NCBI RefSeq assembly: GCF_002091755.1 | Contig: NZ_BDAI01000004.1 | Span: 186,001-250,000, forward strand | Direction of reading: 5' to 3' | DNA length: 64,000 nucleotides | Source: Pseudomonas nitroreducens NBRC 12694 | Lineage (GTDB): Bacteria; Pseudomonadota; Gammaproteobacteria; Pseudomonadales; Pseudomonadaceae | Part shown: positions 32,844 to 41,873 of the stretch, piece by piece | Layout of the letters: each line of letters starts with the position of its first letter | Position numbering within the stretch: position 1 is the first letter of the stretch | Translations under genes and position numbers: made by a program | The notes under the pieces: generated by a model | Databases searched by the model: none | Told to the model about the DNA's origin: nothing | The model's input: the letters and a program-made list of their open reading frames with translations, nothing else

Positions 32844-33880
32844 GACGCACTCTCCTTCGACTCGATGCGGATCGGCTGGGCGAACGCTGCCGAGGCCGGT
32901 CGGGAAACAAATTCAGGCTGTTGCCCCTGATAGGCGACGGAATCGGCGTGGCGCTTAAATCCTTCCTGCGGCGCGTGCTTCAGGCCGCTCTCCGGCGACA
33001 GGCCGCTGCCGGGGATACGCGCCGGCGCCTGGGCCTCACGCACGCGGCGGAGTACGCCGAGGGTGTAGTCGCGGGTTTCGTCGTAGGGAATGCTGCGCAC
33101 CCAGTCGGCCATGCCGATCTGCCCGCTGCGCGGGTCGCCGTTGCTCTTCAGCCACTCGTCCACCTTGCCGGGGCCGGCGTTGTAGGCGGCCAGGGCGAGC
33201 ACATGCTGGCCGTCGTAGCGGTCGAGCATCTTGCCCAGGTAGGCGCTGCCCAGCGCCTTGTTGTAGGCCGGGTCGCTGGTCAGGCGCTGCTCGTCGTAGG
33301 GCAGGCCGAGTTCGCCGGCGACTTCGCGGGCGGTATCGGGCATCAGCTGCATCAGGCCGCGCGCGCCCTTGGGCGAGACGGCGGCAGCGTCGCCGCCGGA
33401 CTCCTGGCCGATCACGCTGTCCACCAGCGTGCGGAAACCGGCGCTGCCCTGCTGCCAGGCGTGGGCGAGACGGTCCACCCCGCGCTGCCAGGTATCCACC
33501 AGCGGGTTGCGGCTGGACACCGAAGGCCGGCGCAGCGCCTCGCCGCCATCGGCAAGCGCGACAGGCTCGGCGCTATCGGTCGGCTCGGCGGAAAGCTGGC
33601 GCACCAGCAGGTCGGCGATGCCGGTCTGCTTGCGCGAGGCCAGGTGCTCGGCCAGCGCCTCGTCGTAGAAATCGCGCATCGTATCGAGGTCGCGGCTGCG
33701 CAGCGGGCTGCCGGCGGAGAGCACGTCGCCGGCCTTGCGCATCTGCTTGAGGATCTGTTGCAGGAACATCGCCTCGAACTGCTCGGAGGCCGCCTGCAGC
33801 TGCTCGCGGCGGATCGCCTCGGGCGACTCGCCGGGCTGGCCGGTCGGCACGATGGGACGGTTGAGCGAGGTGATGCTCAT
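32840..33880 (-). CDS. flgJ: FlgJ: rod-cap domain fused to an SLT lytic transglycosylase (lateral)
   Basis: 346 aa. Residues 20-95 are the FlgJ rod-binding domain (SEQFEAMFLQQILKQMRKAG). Residues 145-245 are a lytic transglycosylase domain with catalytic E160 in GQESGGDAAAVSPKGARGL, LMQLMPDTA, and AYNAGPGKV (232-240). Most gammaproteobacterial FlgJ proteins instead carry a GH73 glucosaminidase, so the wall-cutting module differs. It opens peptidoglycan for the growing rod. Start and stop codons overlap flgI and flgK. Confidence 0.9.
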   Translation of the reverse strand: MSITSLNRPIVPTGQPGESPEAIRREQLQAASEQFEAMFLQQILKQMRKAGDVLSAGSPLRSRDLDTMRDFYDEALAEHLASRKQTGIADLLVRQLSAEPTDSAEPVALADGGEALRRPSVSSRNPLVDTWQRGVDRLAHAWQQGSAGFRTLVDSVIGQESGGDAAAVSPKGARGLMQLMPDTAREVAGELGLPYDEQRLTSDPAYNKALGSAYLGKMLDRYDGQHVLALAAYNAGPGKVDEWLKSNGDPRSGQIGMADWVRSIPYDETRDYTLGVLRRVREAQAPARIPGSGLSPESGLKHAPQEGFKRHADSVAYQGQQPEFVSRPASAAFAQPIRIESKESAS

Positions 33881-34983
33881 CAGATGACCACCAACTCGGC
33901 GTTCAGGGCGCCGGCCTGCTCCAGCGCCTGGAGGATGCTCATCACGTCGTCCGGCGTCGCGCCCAGGCTGTTCACCGTGTTGATGATGCTTTCCAGGCTG
34001 GTGCCTTCAGGCCACTTGAACATCGGCTTCTTGTCCTGGCTGACCGACACGTCCGACTGCGGCGTGACCGCCGTGGTGCCGTTGGAGAAGGGCCCCGGCT
34101 GGCTGACCTGGGGGTTCTCGCTGATGGTCACGGTGAGCGTGCCGTGGGCCACGGCGGCGGCCTTCACGCGCACGCCCTGGCCGACCACCACGGTGCCGGT
34201 GCGGCTGTTGAAGACGACCTTGGGCCGGGTGCGGCCTTCCTGCACCTCCATGCCTTCGAGCATGGCCATGAAGCTGGTGCGCTGGGCGCTGCTGACCGGC
34301 GCGCGCACCGACACCCTGGTGCCGTCCAGCGCAGTGGCAGTGCCGGAGCCGAAGCGCTCGTTCACCGCGTTCATCACCTGGGTGGCGGTCTGGAAACTGG
34401 GCTTGCGCACGCTGAGCATCACGTCCGGGCGCTGGGCGAAATCGCTGGGAATCATCCGCTCGATGGTCGCGCCGTTGGGGATCAGGCCGCTGTTGGCGCT
34501 GTTGATCGATACGCTGGAGCCGCTCTGCCCCTGCGCGTGCAGGCCGCCGACCACGAGATTGCCCTGGGCCAGCGCATAGACTTCGCCATCGACACCCTGC
34601 AGCGGCGTCATCAGCAGCAGGCCGCCGCGCAGGCTCTTGGCGTCGCCCAGCGAGGACACGGTGACGTCGATGGTCTGCCCGGCGCTGTAGGACGGCGGCA
34701 CGCTGGCGGTGACGCTCACGGCGGCGACGTTCTTCAGTTTCGGGTCGACGTTCGGCGGCAGGTTCACGCCGAACTGCTTGAGCATGTTGGCCACCGACTG
34801 GTTGGTGAACTTCACCTGGTTCTTGTCGCCGGTGCCGTCCAGGCCGACCACCAGGCCGTAGCCGATCAGCTGGTTCTCGCGCACGCCCTCGATGTCGACC
34901 AGGTCGAGCAGCGGGATGGCCAGCGCCTCGGCCTGCCAGAACAGGCAGAGCAGCGCCATCAGGCGGGAAAGATTTCTACGCAT
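33880..34983 (-). CDS. flgI: Flagellar P-ring protein FlgI (lateral)
   Basis: A 367-aa periplasmic protein with a cleavable signal peptide (residues 1-22, ending AEALA). LLDLVDIEGVRENQLIGYGL and VGLDGTGD are the family's opening motif, and the C-terminus has SINTVNSLGATPDDVMSILQ-type sequence. It forms the rod bushing in the peptidoglycan. One-base overlap with flgJ. Confidence 0.95.
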   Translation of the reverse strand: MRRNLSRLMALLCLFWQAEALAIPLLDLVDIEGVRENQLIGYGLVVGLDGTGDKNQVKFTNQSVANMLKQFGVNLPPNVDPKLKNVAAVSVTASVPPSYSAGQTIDVTVSSLGDAKSLRGGLLLMTPLQGVDGEVYALAQGNLVVGGLHAQGQSGSSVSINSANSGLIPNGATIERMIPSDFAQRPDVMLSVRKPSFQTATQVMNAVNERFGSGTATALDGTRVSVRAPVSSAQRTSFMAMLEGMEVQEGRTRPKVVFNSRTGTVVVGQGVRVKAAAVAHGTLTVTISENPQVSQPGPFSNGTTAVTPQSDVSVSQDKKPMFKWPEGTSLESIINTVNSLGATPDDVMSILQALEQAGALNAELVVI

Positions 34984-34998
34984 GGAGTGCTCGCCTGC

Positions 34999-35661
34999 TT
35001 ACATCGGGAACAGCGGATGGGTGAAGAAGCGCGTCAGCCAGCCGGCCGAGTTGCTGTCGTTGAGCACGCCGCGCCCGGCGTAGGAAATCTTGGCGTTGGC
35101 GACGTTCTGCGAAGACACCTGGTTGGCGCGGTTGATGTCGTCCAGGCGCACCAGGCCGGTGAGGCGGATGAACTCGTCGCCCTGGTTCAGGCGCAGCGAT
35201 TTCTCGCCCTTCACCAGCAGCACGCCGCCGGGCAGCACCTTGTGCACGGTCACCGCGATGGAGCCGGTGAGGGTGTTCTGCTGCGAGCTTTTCGCCGAGC
35301 CATTGAAATCGCGGTTGGCCGTGGCGGAGGTTTCCAGGCCGCCGTACTCCTTGGTCAGGATGGTCGGCACCGGCACGTCCAGGCTGGATTTCTTGCCGAA
35401 GCTGGTGCCCGCGCTCTTGCTCGACTGGGTGGACTCGCTGAGTACCACGGTGACGATGTCGCCGACGCCGATGGCGCGCTTGTCGCGCAGCAGCGAGCCG
35501 CCGTAGCCGGAGCGGAACAGCCCGCCGCTGGTGGTGGGCGGCAGGCTGTAGTCCAGCTCCGGCGGCTGGTAGAGCGAGGAATCCTCGTCCGGCAGCATCT
35601 CGTTGAAGCTCTGGCAGCCGGCGAGCAGCGCCAGGGCGAGCAGCAGGGCAAGGCGCGTCAT
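34999..35661 (-). CDS. flgH: Flagellar L-ring lipoprotein FlgH (lateral)
   Basis: A 220-aa outer-membrane lipoprotein with lipobox LLAGC (Cys16). SLLRDKRAIGVGDIVTVVLSE and GLVRLDDINRANQVSS are typical of FlgH, as is NAKISYAGRG near the end. It forms the outer-membrane bushing around the rod. It lies between flgG and flgI in standard order. Confidence 0.95.
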   Translation of the reverse strand: MTRLALLLALALLAGCQSFNEMLPDEDSSLYQPPELDYSLPPTTSGGLFRSGYGGSLLRDKRAIGVGDIVTVVLSESTQSSKSAGTSFGKKSSLDVPVPTILTKEYGGLETSATANRDFNGSAKSSQQNTLTGSIAVTVHKVLPGGVLLVKGEKSLRLNQGDEFIRLTGLVRLDDINRANQVSSQNVANAKISYAGRGVLNDSNSAGWLTRFFTHPLFPM

Positions 35662-35663
35662 GG

Positions 35664-36449
35664 TCAGACCGTCTGGTTGAGGAACTGCTGCATGCCCGAC
35701 GCGGCGTCGAGCACCTTGGCGTTGGCCTCGTAGGCGCGCTGGATGGCGATCATGTTCACCATCGCTTCCACCACCTGCACGTTGGAGCCTTCCAGTACGC
35801 CCTGCTTGAGCGTGCCCAGCCCCTCCTCGCCCGGCGTGCCTTCCTGCGGCTCGCCGCTGGCGGCGGTTTCCTTGTAGAGGTTGCCACCGAGGGCTTCCAG
35901 ACCGGCCGGGTTGGTGAAGCTGACGAGGGTGATCTGGCCCAGCTCGGTGGGCAGCGTCTCGCCGGGGAGGATGGCGGTGACGATGCCGTCGCTGCCGACG
36001 GTGAAGCGGCTGGCGCCGGCCGGCACTTCGATGTTCGGCGTCAGCGGCAGGCCCTGGGCGTTGACCACCATGCCTTCGTTGTTCAGCTGCAGCTGGCCGT
36101 TCTCGGTGTAGTAGGTGTCGCCGTTGGGCGCCTCGACCTGGAAGAAGCCGCTGCCGACGATGGCCAGGTCCATCGGTTGCCCGGTGGTCTGCATGCTGCC
36201 TTCGGTGAACACCTTCTGCGTGCCGACGACGCGCACGCCGCTGCCCAGCTGGATGCCGGACGGCACGGTGTTGACCTGGTCAGCCTGGGCGCCGGGTTGC
36301 AGCTGCACCTGGTAGAACAGGTCCTCGAACACCGCGCGGTCGCTCTTGAAGCCGACGGTGTTGACGTTGGCCAGGTTGTTGGCCACGGTGGACATCGCGG
36401 TGTCCTGTGCCGCCAGGCCGGTCTTACTGACCCAAAGTGCCGAACTCAT
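35664..36449 (-). CDS. flgG: Distal rod protein FlgG (lateral)
   Basis: 261 aa, the standard FlgG length. N-terminal KTGLAAQDTAMSTVANNLAN and NVNTVGFKSDRA are rod motifs; C-terminal VLEGSNVQVVEAMVNMIAIQ and RAYEANAKVLDA match FlgG. It polymerises as the distal rod. It lies two bases before flgH. Confidence 0.96.
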   Translation of the reverse strand: MSSALWVSKTGLAAQDTAMSTVANNLANVNTVGFKSDRAVFEDLFYQVQLQPGAQADQVNTVPSGIQLGSGVRVVGTQKVFTEGSMQTTGQPMDLAIVGSGFFQVEAPNGDTYYTENGQLQLNNEGMVVNAQGLPLTPNIEVPAGASRFTVGSDGIVTAILPGETLPTELGQITLVSFTNPAGLEALGGNLYKETAASGEPQEGTPGEEGLGTLKQGVLEGSNVQVVEAMVNMIAIQRAYEANAKVLDAASGMQQFLNQTV

Positions 36450-36476
36450 GTTGTACTCCTGTCTGCGCGCCGCGCG

Positions 36477-37205
36477 TTAGCCGCCACGGATCATGCGGTC
36501 GCCGGCCTCGGCGAGATCCGAGGCGGCCTTCATCATCTTCACCTGGGTCTCGAACCGCCGGTTCAGGCTCATGGTGCCCACCAGCTGGTCGATGGCCGAG
36601 ACGTTGCTCTGCTCCAGGTGCCCGGAGACCAGGCGCACGTCGTCGCTGGCGGCGACGTTCTGGCCGTCCTTGCTGACCAGCAGGCCCTGGGCGTTCTTCA
36701 CCAGCGACGCGGCCGGTGCGTCCACCAATTTGAGGCGGTCGACGTCGGTCATCATGAAATCGCCGCGCGGCATCACCGAGATGGTGCCGTCGCTGCCGAT
36801 GGCGATGGCGTCGTACTCCGGCAGGGTGATCGGGCCGCCCTCGCCGAGCACGGCGCGGCCGTTGATCATCAGCTGGCGGTCGGCGTCGATCTCCAGGTTG
36901 CCCTGGCGCGTGTACGCCTCGCCGTTGCCGCTCTGCACGGCGAGCAGGCCCTGACCCTGGATGGCGACGTCGAGGTCACGCCCGGTGGCCATCAGGGTCC
37001 CGGCGCTCATGTCGACGCCGCTGCTCTCGATGCGCGCCAGGTGGCGGCTGTCGTAGCCGGCGCCGCTCACGTCCACGGCGGTGGCGTGCTCCAGGTCGGC
37101 ACGGAAGCCGGGGGTGTTGACGTTGGCCAGGTTGTTGGCGCGGATGTCCAGCGCAGACATGCTGCGGCTGGCCGCCGTCATCGCGGTGTAGCCGAGACGA
37201 TCCAT
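36477..37205 (-). CDS. flgF: Proximal rod protein FlgF (lateral)
   Basis: 242 aa. MDRLGYTAMTAASRSM, NNLANVNTPGFRAD and the ending VGTMSLNRRFETQVKMMKAA identify FlgF. It is part of the proximal rod, encoded between flgE and flgG. Confidence 0.95.
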   Translation of the reverse strand: MDRLGYTAMTAASRSMSALDIRANNLANVNTPGFRADLEHATAVDVSGAGYDSRHLARIESSGVDMSAGTLMATGRDLDVAIQGQGLLAVQSGNGEAYTRQGNLEIDADRQLMINGRAVLGEGGPITLPEYDAIAIGSDGTISVMPRGDFMMTDVDRLKLVDAPAASLVKNAQGLLVSKDGQNVAASDDVRLVSGHLEQSNVSAIDQLVGTMSLNRRFETQVKMMKAASDLAEAGDRMIRGG

Positions 37206-37214
37206 GGGATTTCC

Positions 37215-38402
37215 TTAGATGGCCGAGAACAGCACTTGGGTGAGTTCCTTGTCGGTGGTCATCACCTTGGTGTTCGCCTGGTAGTTGCGCTGGCCTTCCA
37301 TCAGGCCCACCAGTTGCTGGGTGATGTCGACGTTGGAGCCTTCCAGGTTGCCGGCCGAGAGCGAGCCGAACTGGCCGATGCCGGGCACGCCGATCAGCGG
37401 GGCGCCGGAGGCGGAGGTCTCGGTCCAGGCGGTGCCGCTCTGGTTCTGCAGGCCGCCGCTGTTGACGAAGTTGGCCAACGCGACCTGGCCCTGCAGCATG
37501 CGCTGGCCGTTGCTGTAGTTGACGTAGACCTTGCCGTCGTTCTCCACCGCGATGCCGGTCTGCTCGCCGGCCGCGTAGCCGGTGGTGCGGTTGGTGGTGA
37601 CGACGAAGTCCGAGCCGTACTGGCTGGTGCCGGTGTAGTCGAGGGCGATGTTCATCGGGTTGACGCCCGGCAGGTTGAAGCTCACCGGCACCGCGGCGAT
37701 CGGCGCGGACAGCGAGCCGTCCGGGGCGAAGGTCAGCGACTGGGTGGCGCCCACGGCATTGCCATCCACTGCGTAATGCGCGTTCCAGGTGTTGCTGCCG
37801 GTCAGCACGAAGTACTGGGTCAGGGTGTGTTCCTTGCCCTGGGAGTCGTAGATCTTGCTGGTGTAGGTGGAGTTGTAGGTCGCCACGTTCTGCGGGTCGA
37901 ACGGCGCGACGGTCGGCACCTTCTCGTTGGAGTCGAGGTTGGCGACGAACTCCAGCCTGTCGGTGGCCTTGGCCGGCAGGTTGGCGGTCTTCACCTGCAG
38001 GTCGGACACGGTGCCCACCAGCAGGTTGCCGGCCGCGTCGGTCGGGTAGCCCTGCAGGCGCTGGCCGGTGGCGTTGATCAGGTAGTTGGCATTGTCCTGG
38101 CTGAACACTCCGGCGCGGGTGTACTGGGTGTCGCCGTTGCCGCTCTTGACGACGAAGAAGCCGCCGCCGGAAATGGCCAGGTCGAGGTTGCGGTTGGTCG
38201 ACACCAGCGAGCCGCCCTGGCTGATGCTCTGGGTGGTGCCGGTGACTTCCACGCCCATGCCCTTGGTGTCGGCGTAGACGCTGCCGAACTCGGTGCGCGA
38301 GGACTTGAAGCCGACGGTGCCGGAGTTGGCGATGTTGTTGCTGATGGTGTCCAGCTGCTGGGTCACCGCGTTCAGGCCGGTCAGGGCGATGTTGAAGCTC
38401 AT
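37215..38402 (-). CDS. flgE: Flagellar hook protein FlgE (lateral)
   Basis: 395 aa. MSFNIALTGLNAVTQQLDTI and SNNIANSGTVGFKSSR open the protein. The variable hook surface domain lies in the middle, and VDITQQLVGLMEGQRNYQAN ends it. It polymerises into the hook under the FlgD cap, to a length set by the FliK-like LafE encoded 15 kb away. Confidence 0.96.
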   Translation of the reverse strand: MSFNIALTGLNAVTQQLDTISNNIANSGTVGFKSSRTEFGSVYADTKGMGVEVTGTTQSISQGGSLVSTNRNLDLAISGGGFFVVKSGNGDTQYTRAGVFSQDNANYLINATGQRLQGYPTDAAGNLLVGTVSDLQVKTANLPAKATDRLEFVANLDSNEKVPTVAPFDPQNVATYNSTYTSKIYDSQGKEHTLTQYFVLTGSNTWNAHYAVDGNAVGATQSLTFAPDGSLSAPIAAVPVSFNLPGVNPMNIALDYTGTSQYGSDFVVTTNRTTGYAAGEQTGIAVENDGKVYVNYSNGQRMLQGQVALANFVNSGGLQNQSGTAWTETSASGAPLIGVPGIGQFGSLSAGNLEGSNVDITQQLVGLMEGQRNYQANTKVMTTDKELTQVLFSAI

Positions 38403-38437
38403 GGCGTTAGCTCATCCTAAGTGGGGGGAACAGGCGC

Positions 38438-39109
38438 TCAGGCGGCCTGGCCCTGACTGAATTCGACGATCTTGTAGAAGGGCACGGAACCGGCGCCCGC
38501 GACTTCCAGGACCGGGCCGTCGGCGCTGACGCGGACGTTATGGACCAACCCGGACACTTCGATGCCCGGCGTCTCGCCGCTCTCGGTCTTCACTGCGAGG
38601 CTGTACTTGCCCGGCTTCAGGCCGAGCGCTTCGGGGTCCACGGTGAAAGGCACGGCGCCCGGCTCCTGCGGGCCGAGGGTGATGTCGGTGCGCACGCCGT
38701 TGGCATCGGTGAGTTGCAGCACGGTGGTGGCCGAGGCGTGTTCCAGGTTGATCTGCCCGCTGACCTTGTCGCCGTCCAGTTGCAGGCTGTCGGCGCTGAC
38801 CTTCACTTCCTGGCCGACCAGGCCGGCGGCGGTGAGGGTCTGCAGGTTGTCCATCAGCACCAGGTTGTTCTGCTGCAGGGTGGTCATGTTCTGCATGCTC
38901 TTCACCTGCGCCATGGCCGAGTACTGGTTGATGAACTCGGTGCTGTCCACCGGCTTGGTCGGGTCCTGGTACTGCACCTGAGCGACCAGCAGGGTGATGA
39001 AGCTGTTCTCCATGTCGCCCATCTCGCCGAGATTCACCGCCTGCTTGGGCGTGCCGGACGACGTGCCGTTGGTGCTGGTACCGCTGGTGTCGTTGTTCAC
39101 CGAGCTCAT
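38438..39109 (-). CDS. flgD: Hook capping protein FlgD (lateral)
   Basis: 223 aa. The N-terminus (LGEMGDMENSFITLLVAQVQ, followed by YQDPTKPVDSTEFINQ) is the FlgD signature. The rest forms the beta domains, with PGKYSLAVKTESGE. It is a scaffold for hook assembly, discarded later. One-base overlap with flgC. Confidence 0.95.
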   Translation of the reverse strand: MSSVNNDTSGTSTNGTSSGTPKQAVNLGEMGDMENSFITLLVAQVQYQDPTKPVDSTEFINQYSAMAQVKSMQNMTTLQQNNLVLMDNLQTLTAAGLVGQEVKVSADSLQLDGDKVSGQINLEHASATTVLQLTDANGVRTDITLGPQEPGAVPFTVDPEALGLKPGKYSLAVKTESGETPGIEVSGLVHNVRVSADGPVLEVAGAGSVPFYKIVEFSQGQAA

Positions 39110-39537
39110 CAGGCGTCTCCCAGTTTCAGCAGGCTGGACTGCATGCTCTTCACCCGGTTGAGCACTTCCACACCGGTCTCGAAGCTGCGGGTGGCGGACA
39201 TCATGTCGGTCATCTCTTCGATCTCGTTGACGTCGGGGTAGTAGACGTAGCCGGTGGCGTCGGCCAGCGGGCTGCCCGGCTCGTAGCGGCGCTGCGGGGC
39301 GCGGCCGGAGGTGACCACGTCGAGCACCTGCACGTGGGCGCCGCCCATGCCGGCGCTGCGGGTGAGCTGGTCGTTGTCGTAGACGGCGGCGAACATCGGC
39401 TTGCGCGCCTGGTACACGTCGTCGGGCCTGGCGGCCGCGGAGTCGGCGTTGGCCAGGTTGCTGGCCACGGTGTTCAGGCGCACGGTCTGCGCGTTCATCG
39501 ACGAGCCGGCGATGCGGTAGATGGAATCGAATGCCAT
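39109..39537 (-). CDS. flgC: Proximal rod protein FlgC (lateral)
   Basis: 142 aa. MAFDSIYRIAGSSMNAQTVR, NTVASNLANADS and the ending MMSATRSFETGVEVLNRVKS match FlgC. It is a proximal rod component, encoded between flgB and flgD. Confidence 0.95.
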   Translation of the reverse strand: MAFDSIYRIAGSSMNAQTVRLNTVASNLANADSAAARPDDVYQARKPMFAAVYDNDQLTRSAGMGGAHVQVLDVVTSGRAPQRRYEPGSPLADATGYVYYPDVNEIEEMTDMMSATRSFETGVEVLNRVKSMQSSLLKLGDA

Positions 39538-39541
39538 GGCG

Positions 39542-39907
39542 TCAGCGTCCCTCGATGGCCTGCTTGAGGCCGCGAAATTTCATGGTCAGGAAGGTCAGGC
39601 TGGTCTGGAAATCCATCGCGTTGCGCGAGAATTCCGCCTGCTCTGTGGCCAGTTCGACGCTGTTGCCGTCCTGGGAAGGCTGGTTGGGAATGCGGTACTT
39701 CAGCTCCATCGATTGCGGGCCTGCGCTGGCCAGCACTGCCGACGAATTGCCCTGGCGCTGCATCTCGGCGGCGAAATCGATGTCCCGCGCCTTGAAGCCG
39801 GGGGTGTCTTCGTTGGCCAGGTTGGAGGCCAGGATTTCGCTGCGCTGCATGTGCAGCGAGAGGGCTCTCTCGTGGAGACCCAGGGTCTCGTCAAACCGTA
39901 TACTCAT
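39542..39907 (-). CDS. flgB: Proximal rod protein FlgB (lateral)
   Basis: 121 aa. LHMQRSEILASNLANEDTPG and FKARDIDF are the FlgB hallmark; FQTSLTFLTMKFRGL ends it. It is the first gene of the flgBCDEFGHIJKL-lafW operon and diverges from flgA over 75 bp. Confidence 0.95.
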   Translation of the reverse strand: MSIRFDETLGLHERALSLHMQRSEILASNLANEDTPGFKARDIDFAAEMQRQGNSSAVLASAGPQSMELKYRIPNQPSQDGNSVELATEQAEFSRNAMDFQTSLTFLTMKFRGLKQAIEGR

Positions 39908-39949
39908 TCCCGCAACCCATTCTCATCGTTCGGCGTGCGTGGCCATTCA

Positions 39950-39963
39950 GCACAAAGCATGCC
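39950..39963 (-). promoter_or_regulatory. Weak candidate sigma-54 promoter for the flgB operon
   Basis: The minus strand reads CGGCATG-CTTT-GTGCT with GG and GC 10 bp apart, 43 bp upstream of the flgB start codon. The -12 box is imperfect (GTGC). A sigma-54/LafK-driven flgB operon is expected for lateral systems. Confidence 0.35.
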
Positions 39964-39982
39964 GACCCCTGAAGGTCGCTTC

Positions 39983-40780
39983 ATGTCGTTGATTTACAAG
40001 GCGTTTATTGAAACCCAAAAACGCGGGCGCAACGCGTCGTTTCCGCTTTTCGCGCGCCACAGCGGGGGATGCGGAAAAGCGCTTTCCGCCTGCTTCCTCG
40101 TCCTCCTTCCCGCTCTTGCGCAAGCGCAGGATGCCCGCGCGCAACTCGACGCCGCCGCACAGCGACTGATCGCCAGCGAACTGAAGAGCGAAGCGAAAAA
40201 ACAGGGCTGGAACGGCATGACCTTCAGGGTCGCCAACAACCTGCCCAACAGCCTGGCCAAGCTGCCGGCCTGCCCGAGCGAGCCGCAATTGCGCGAGAGC
40301 GAAGCACCCGCCTCGGCCACCGCCCGGCGCCGGCTGGAGGCCGATTGCGCGGGGCAGCCCGGCTGGCCGCTCTACTTCACCAGCCAGCCCGCGGTGTTCC
40401 TGCCGGCCGTGGTCGCCAGCGGCGAGATCGAGCGCGGCCAGACGCTGGAGCCGGGGCAGCTGAAACTGGCACCGCTGGAGATCGGCAAGAGCGCGCGGGG
40501 CTACTTCACCCGCATCGATGAGGTCGCCGGCAAGACCGCTCGCCGGCGCATCCGCGCCGACCAGCCGCTGAGCCCGGCGCTGCTCGACGGCGCGCTGCTG
40601 GTGCGCCGCGGCCAGCAGGTGAAGATCGTCGCCAGCCAGGACGGCATCCAGGCCAGCGCCGCCGGCGAGGCGCTGGCCAACGGCAAGCAGGACGAGGTGA
40701 TCCGGGTGAAGAACCTGCGCAGCCAGAAGGTCATCGACGCGAAGGTGCTGGCCTCGGGAGAGGTGAGTAGCATCTTCTGA
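39983..40780 (+). CDS. flgA: P-ring assembly chaperone FlgA (lateral)
   Basis: 265 aa from ATG 39983, which has GAAGG seven bases upstream; an ATG at 39959 is also in frame. There is an unusually long n-region before the signal peptide core (ALSACFLVLLPALAQA, cleavage before QD). The SAF-like C-terminal domain has PAVVASGEIERGQTL and LLVRRGQQVKIVASQDGIQA. It assists FlgI assembly in the periplasm and is divergent from flgB. Confidence 0.88.
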   Translation: MSLIYKAFIETQKRGRNASFPLFARHSGGCGKALSACFLVLLPALAQAQDARAQLDAAAQRLIASELKSEAKKQGWNGMTFRVANNLPNSLAKLPACPSEPQLRESEAPASATARRRLEADCAGQPGWPLYFTSQPAVFLPAVVASGEIERGQTLEPGQLKLAPLEIGKSARGYFTRIDEVAGKTARRRIRADQPLSPALLDGALLVRRGQQVKIVASQDGIQASAAGEALANGKQDEVIRVKNLRSQKVIDAKVLASGEVSSIF

Positions 40781-40841
40781 GTGCCGCGGACCGTTTTACG
40801 TTGGATGAGCCCTGCGTGACGGTGGCTAACCGCACGGCAGA

Positions 40842-40920
40842 CCGTAGGGCGCATAACGCGCCAGCGTTATCCCCGCAGAGTCGCTGGCGGATAACCTGTT
40901 CCAGGTTATGCGTCCTACGG
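40842..40920. repeat. GTAGGGCGCATAAC palindromic repeat, copy 2
   Basis: Outer arms 40842-40857 and 40905-40920 differ at one position. An inner perfect dyad CGCCAGCG/CGCTGGCG (40859-40866, 40882-40889) is nested. It is in the same family as 29134-29211 and lies between flgA and the phospholipid operon. Confidence 0.75.
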
Positions 40921-40942
40921 TCCTACGAAGGTAATACCCGCC

Positions 40943-41872
40943 TCAGGTCCACCAATACCGCACGAAGTGGAAGAACACCGGCGCGGCGAAGCACACCGAA
41001 TCCAGGCGGTCGAGCATGCCGCCGTGGCCTTCGATCATGTGCCCCCAGTCCTTCACCCCGCGGTCGCGCTTGATCGCCGACATCACCAGCCCGCCGAAGA
41101 AGCCGAGGATGTTGATCATCAGCGCGATCAGCAACGCCTGCCAGAAGGCGAACGGGGTGATCCACCACAGCGCGCCACCGATCAGCGTGGCCAGCGCCAC
41201 GCCTCCGACGAAGCCTTCCAGGGTCTTGGACGGCGACAGGTTGGGGGCGATCTTGCGCTTGCCGAAGAGCTTGCCGCAGACGTACTGCAGCACGTCCGAC
41301 AACTGCACGACGATCACCAGGAAGGCGATCAGCAGCAGGTTGCGGCCCTCGTAACCCTCGATGTTCAGGGTCAGCAGCGCCGGCACGTAGGAGATGCAGA
41401 ACACCGCCAGCATCAGCGCCCACTGCACCTTCGAGGCGCGTTCGAGGAAGTGCTTGGAGTCGCCGCCCAGCGAAGCGAGGATCGGCAGCAGCAGGAACAC
41501 GTAGACCGGAATGAAGATGGAGAACAGTCCGTACCACTGGATGCCGATCAGCAGGTACTGCATCGGCAGCACGAAGTAGAAGGCCGCGACCAGCGCCGGG
41601 TAGTCGCTGCGCCGGGTCGGCATCAGCGTGAGGAACTCGCGCAGGGCGTAGAACGACACGCCATAGAACAGCAGGATCACCGCCCAGTAACCGAGGGCGA
41701 AGGCGCAGCCGATCACCGCGACCATCACCCACCAGGCATTGATCCGCGCGTTGAGGTTGTCGATCACCGCGTGCGGTCCCGCCGGCGCGCGCCAGCGCAG
41801 CACCGCGCCGACCAGCGAGGCGAGAACGAGGATGCCGCCGATACCGGCGAACAGCAGCCAGGTCTGGTTCAT
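40943..41872 (-). CDS. CdsA-family phosphatidate cytidylyltransferase (YnbB/PA2536-like)
   Basis: A 309-aa protein with about eight membrane segments. The CDP-diglyceride synthase signature is near the C-terminus: LSPSKTLEGFVGG, then SAIKRDRGVKDWGHMIEGHG and GGMLDRLDS. It makes CDP-diacylglycerol from CTP and phosphatidate. This is an accessory copy, not the essential cdsA between lipid A/outer-membrane genes. It is the last of a six-gene phospholipid operon, one base after the acyltransferase. Confidence 0.88.
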   Translation of the reverse strand: MNQTWLLFAGIGGILVLASLVGAVLRWRAPAGPHAVIDNLNARINAWWVMVAVIGCAFALGYWAVILLFYGVSFYALREFLTLMPTRRSDYPALVAAFYFVLPMQYLLIGIQWYGLFSIFIPVYVFLLLPILASLGGDSKHFLERASKVQWALMLAVFCISYVPALLTLNIEGYEGRNLLLIAFLVIVVQLSDVLQYVCGKLFGKRKIAPNLSPSKTLEGFVGGVALATLIGGALWWITPFAFWQALLIALMINILGFFGGLVMSAIKRDRGVKDWGHMIEGHGGMLDRLDSVCFAAPVFFHFVRYWWT

Positions 41873-41873
41873 C

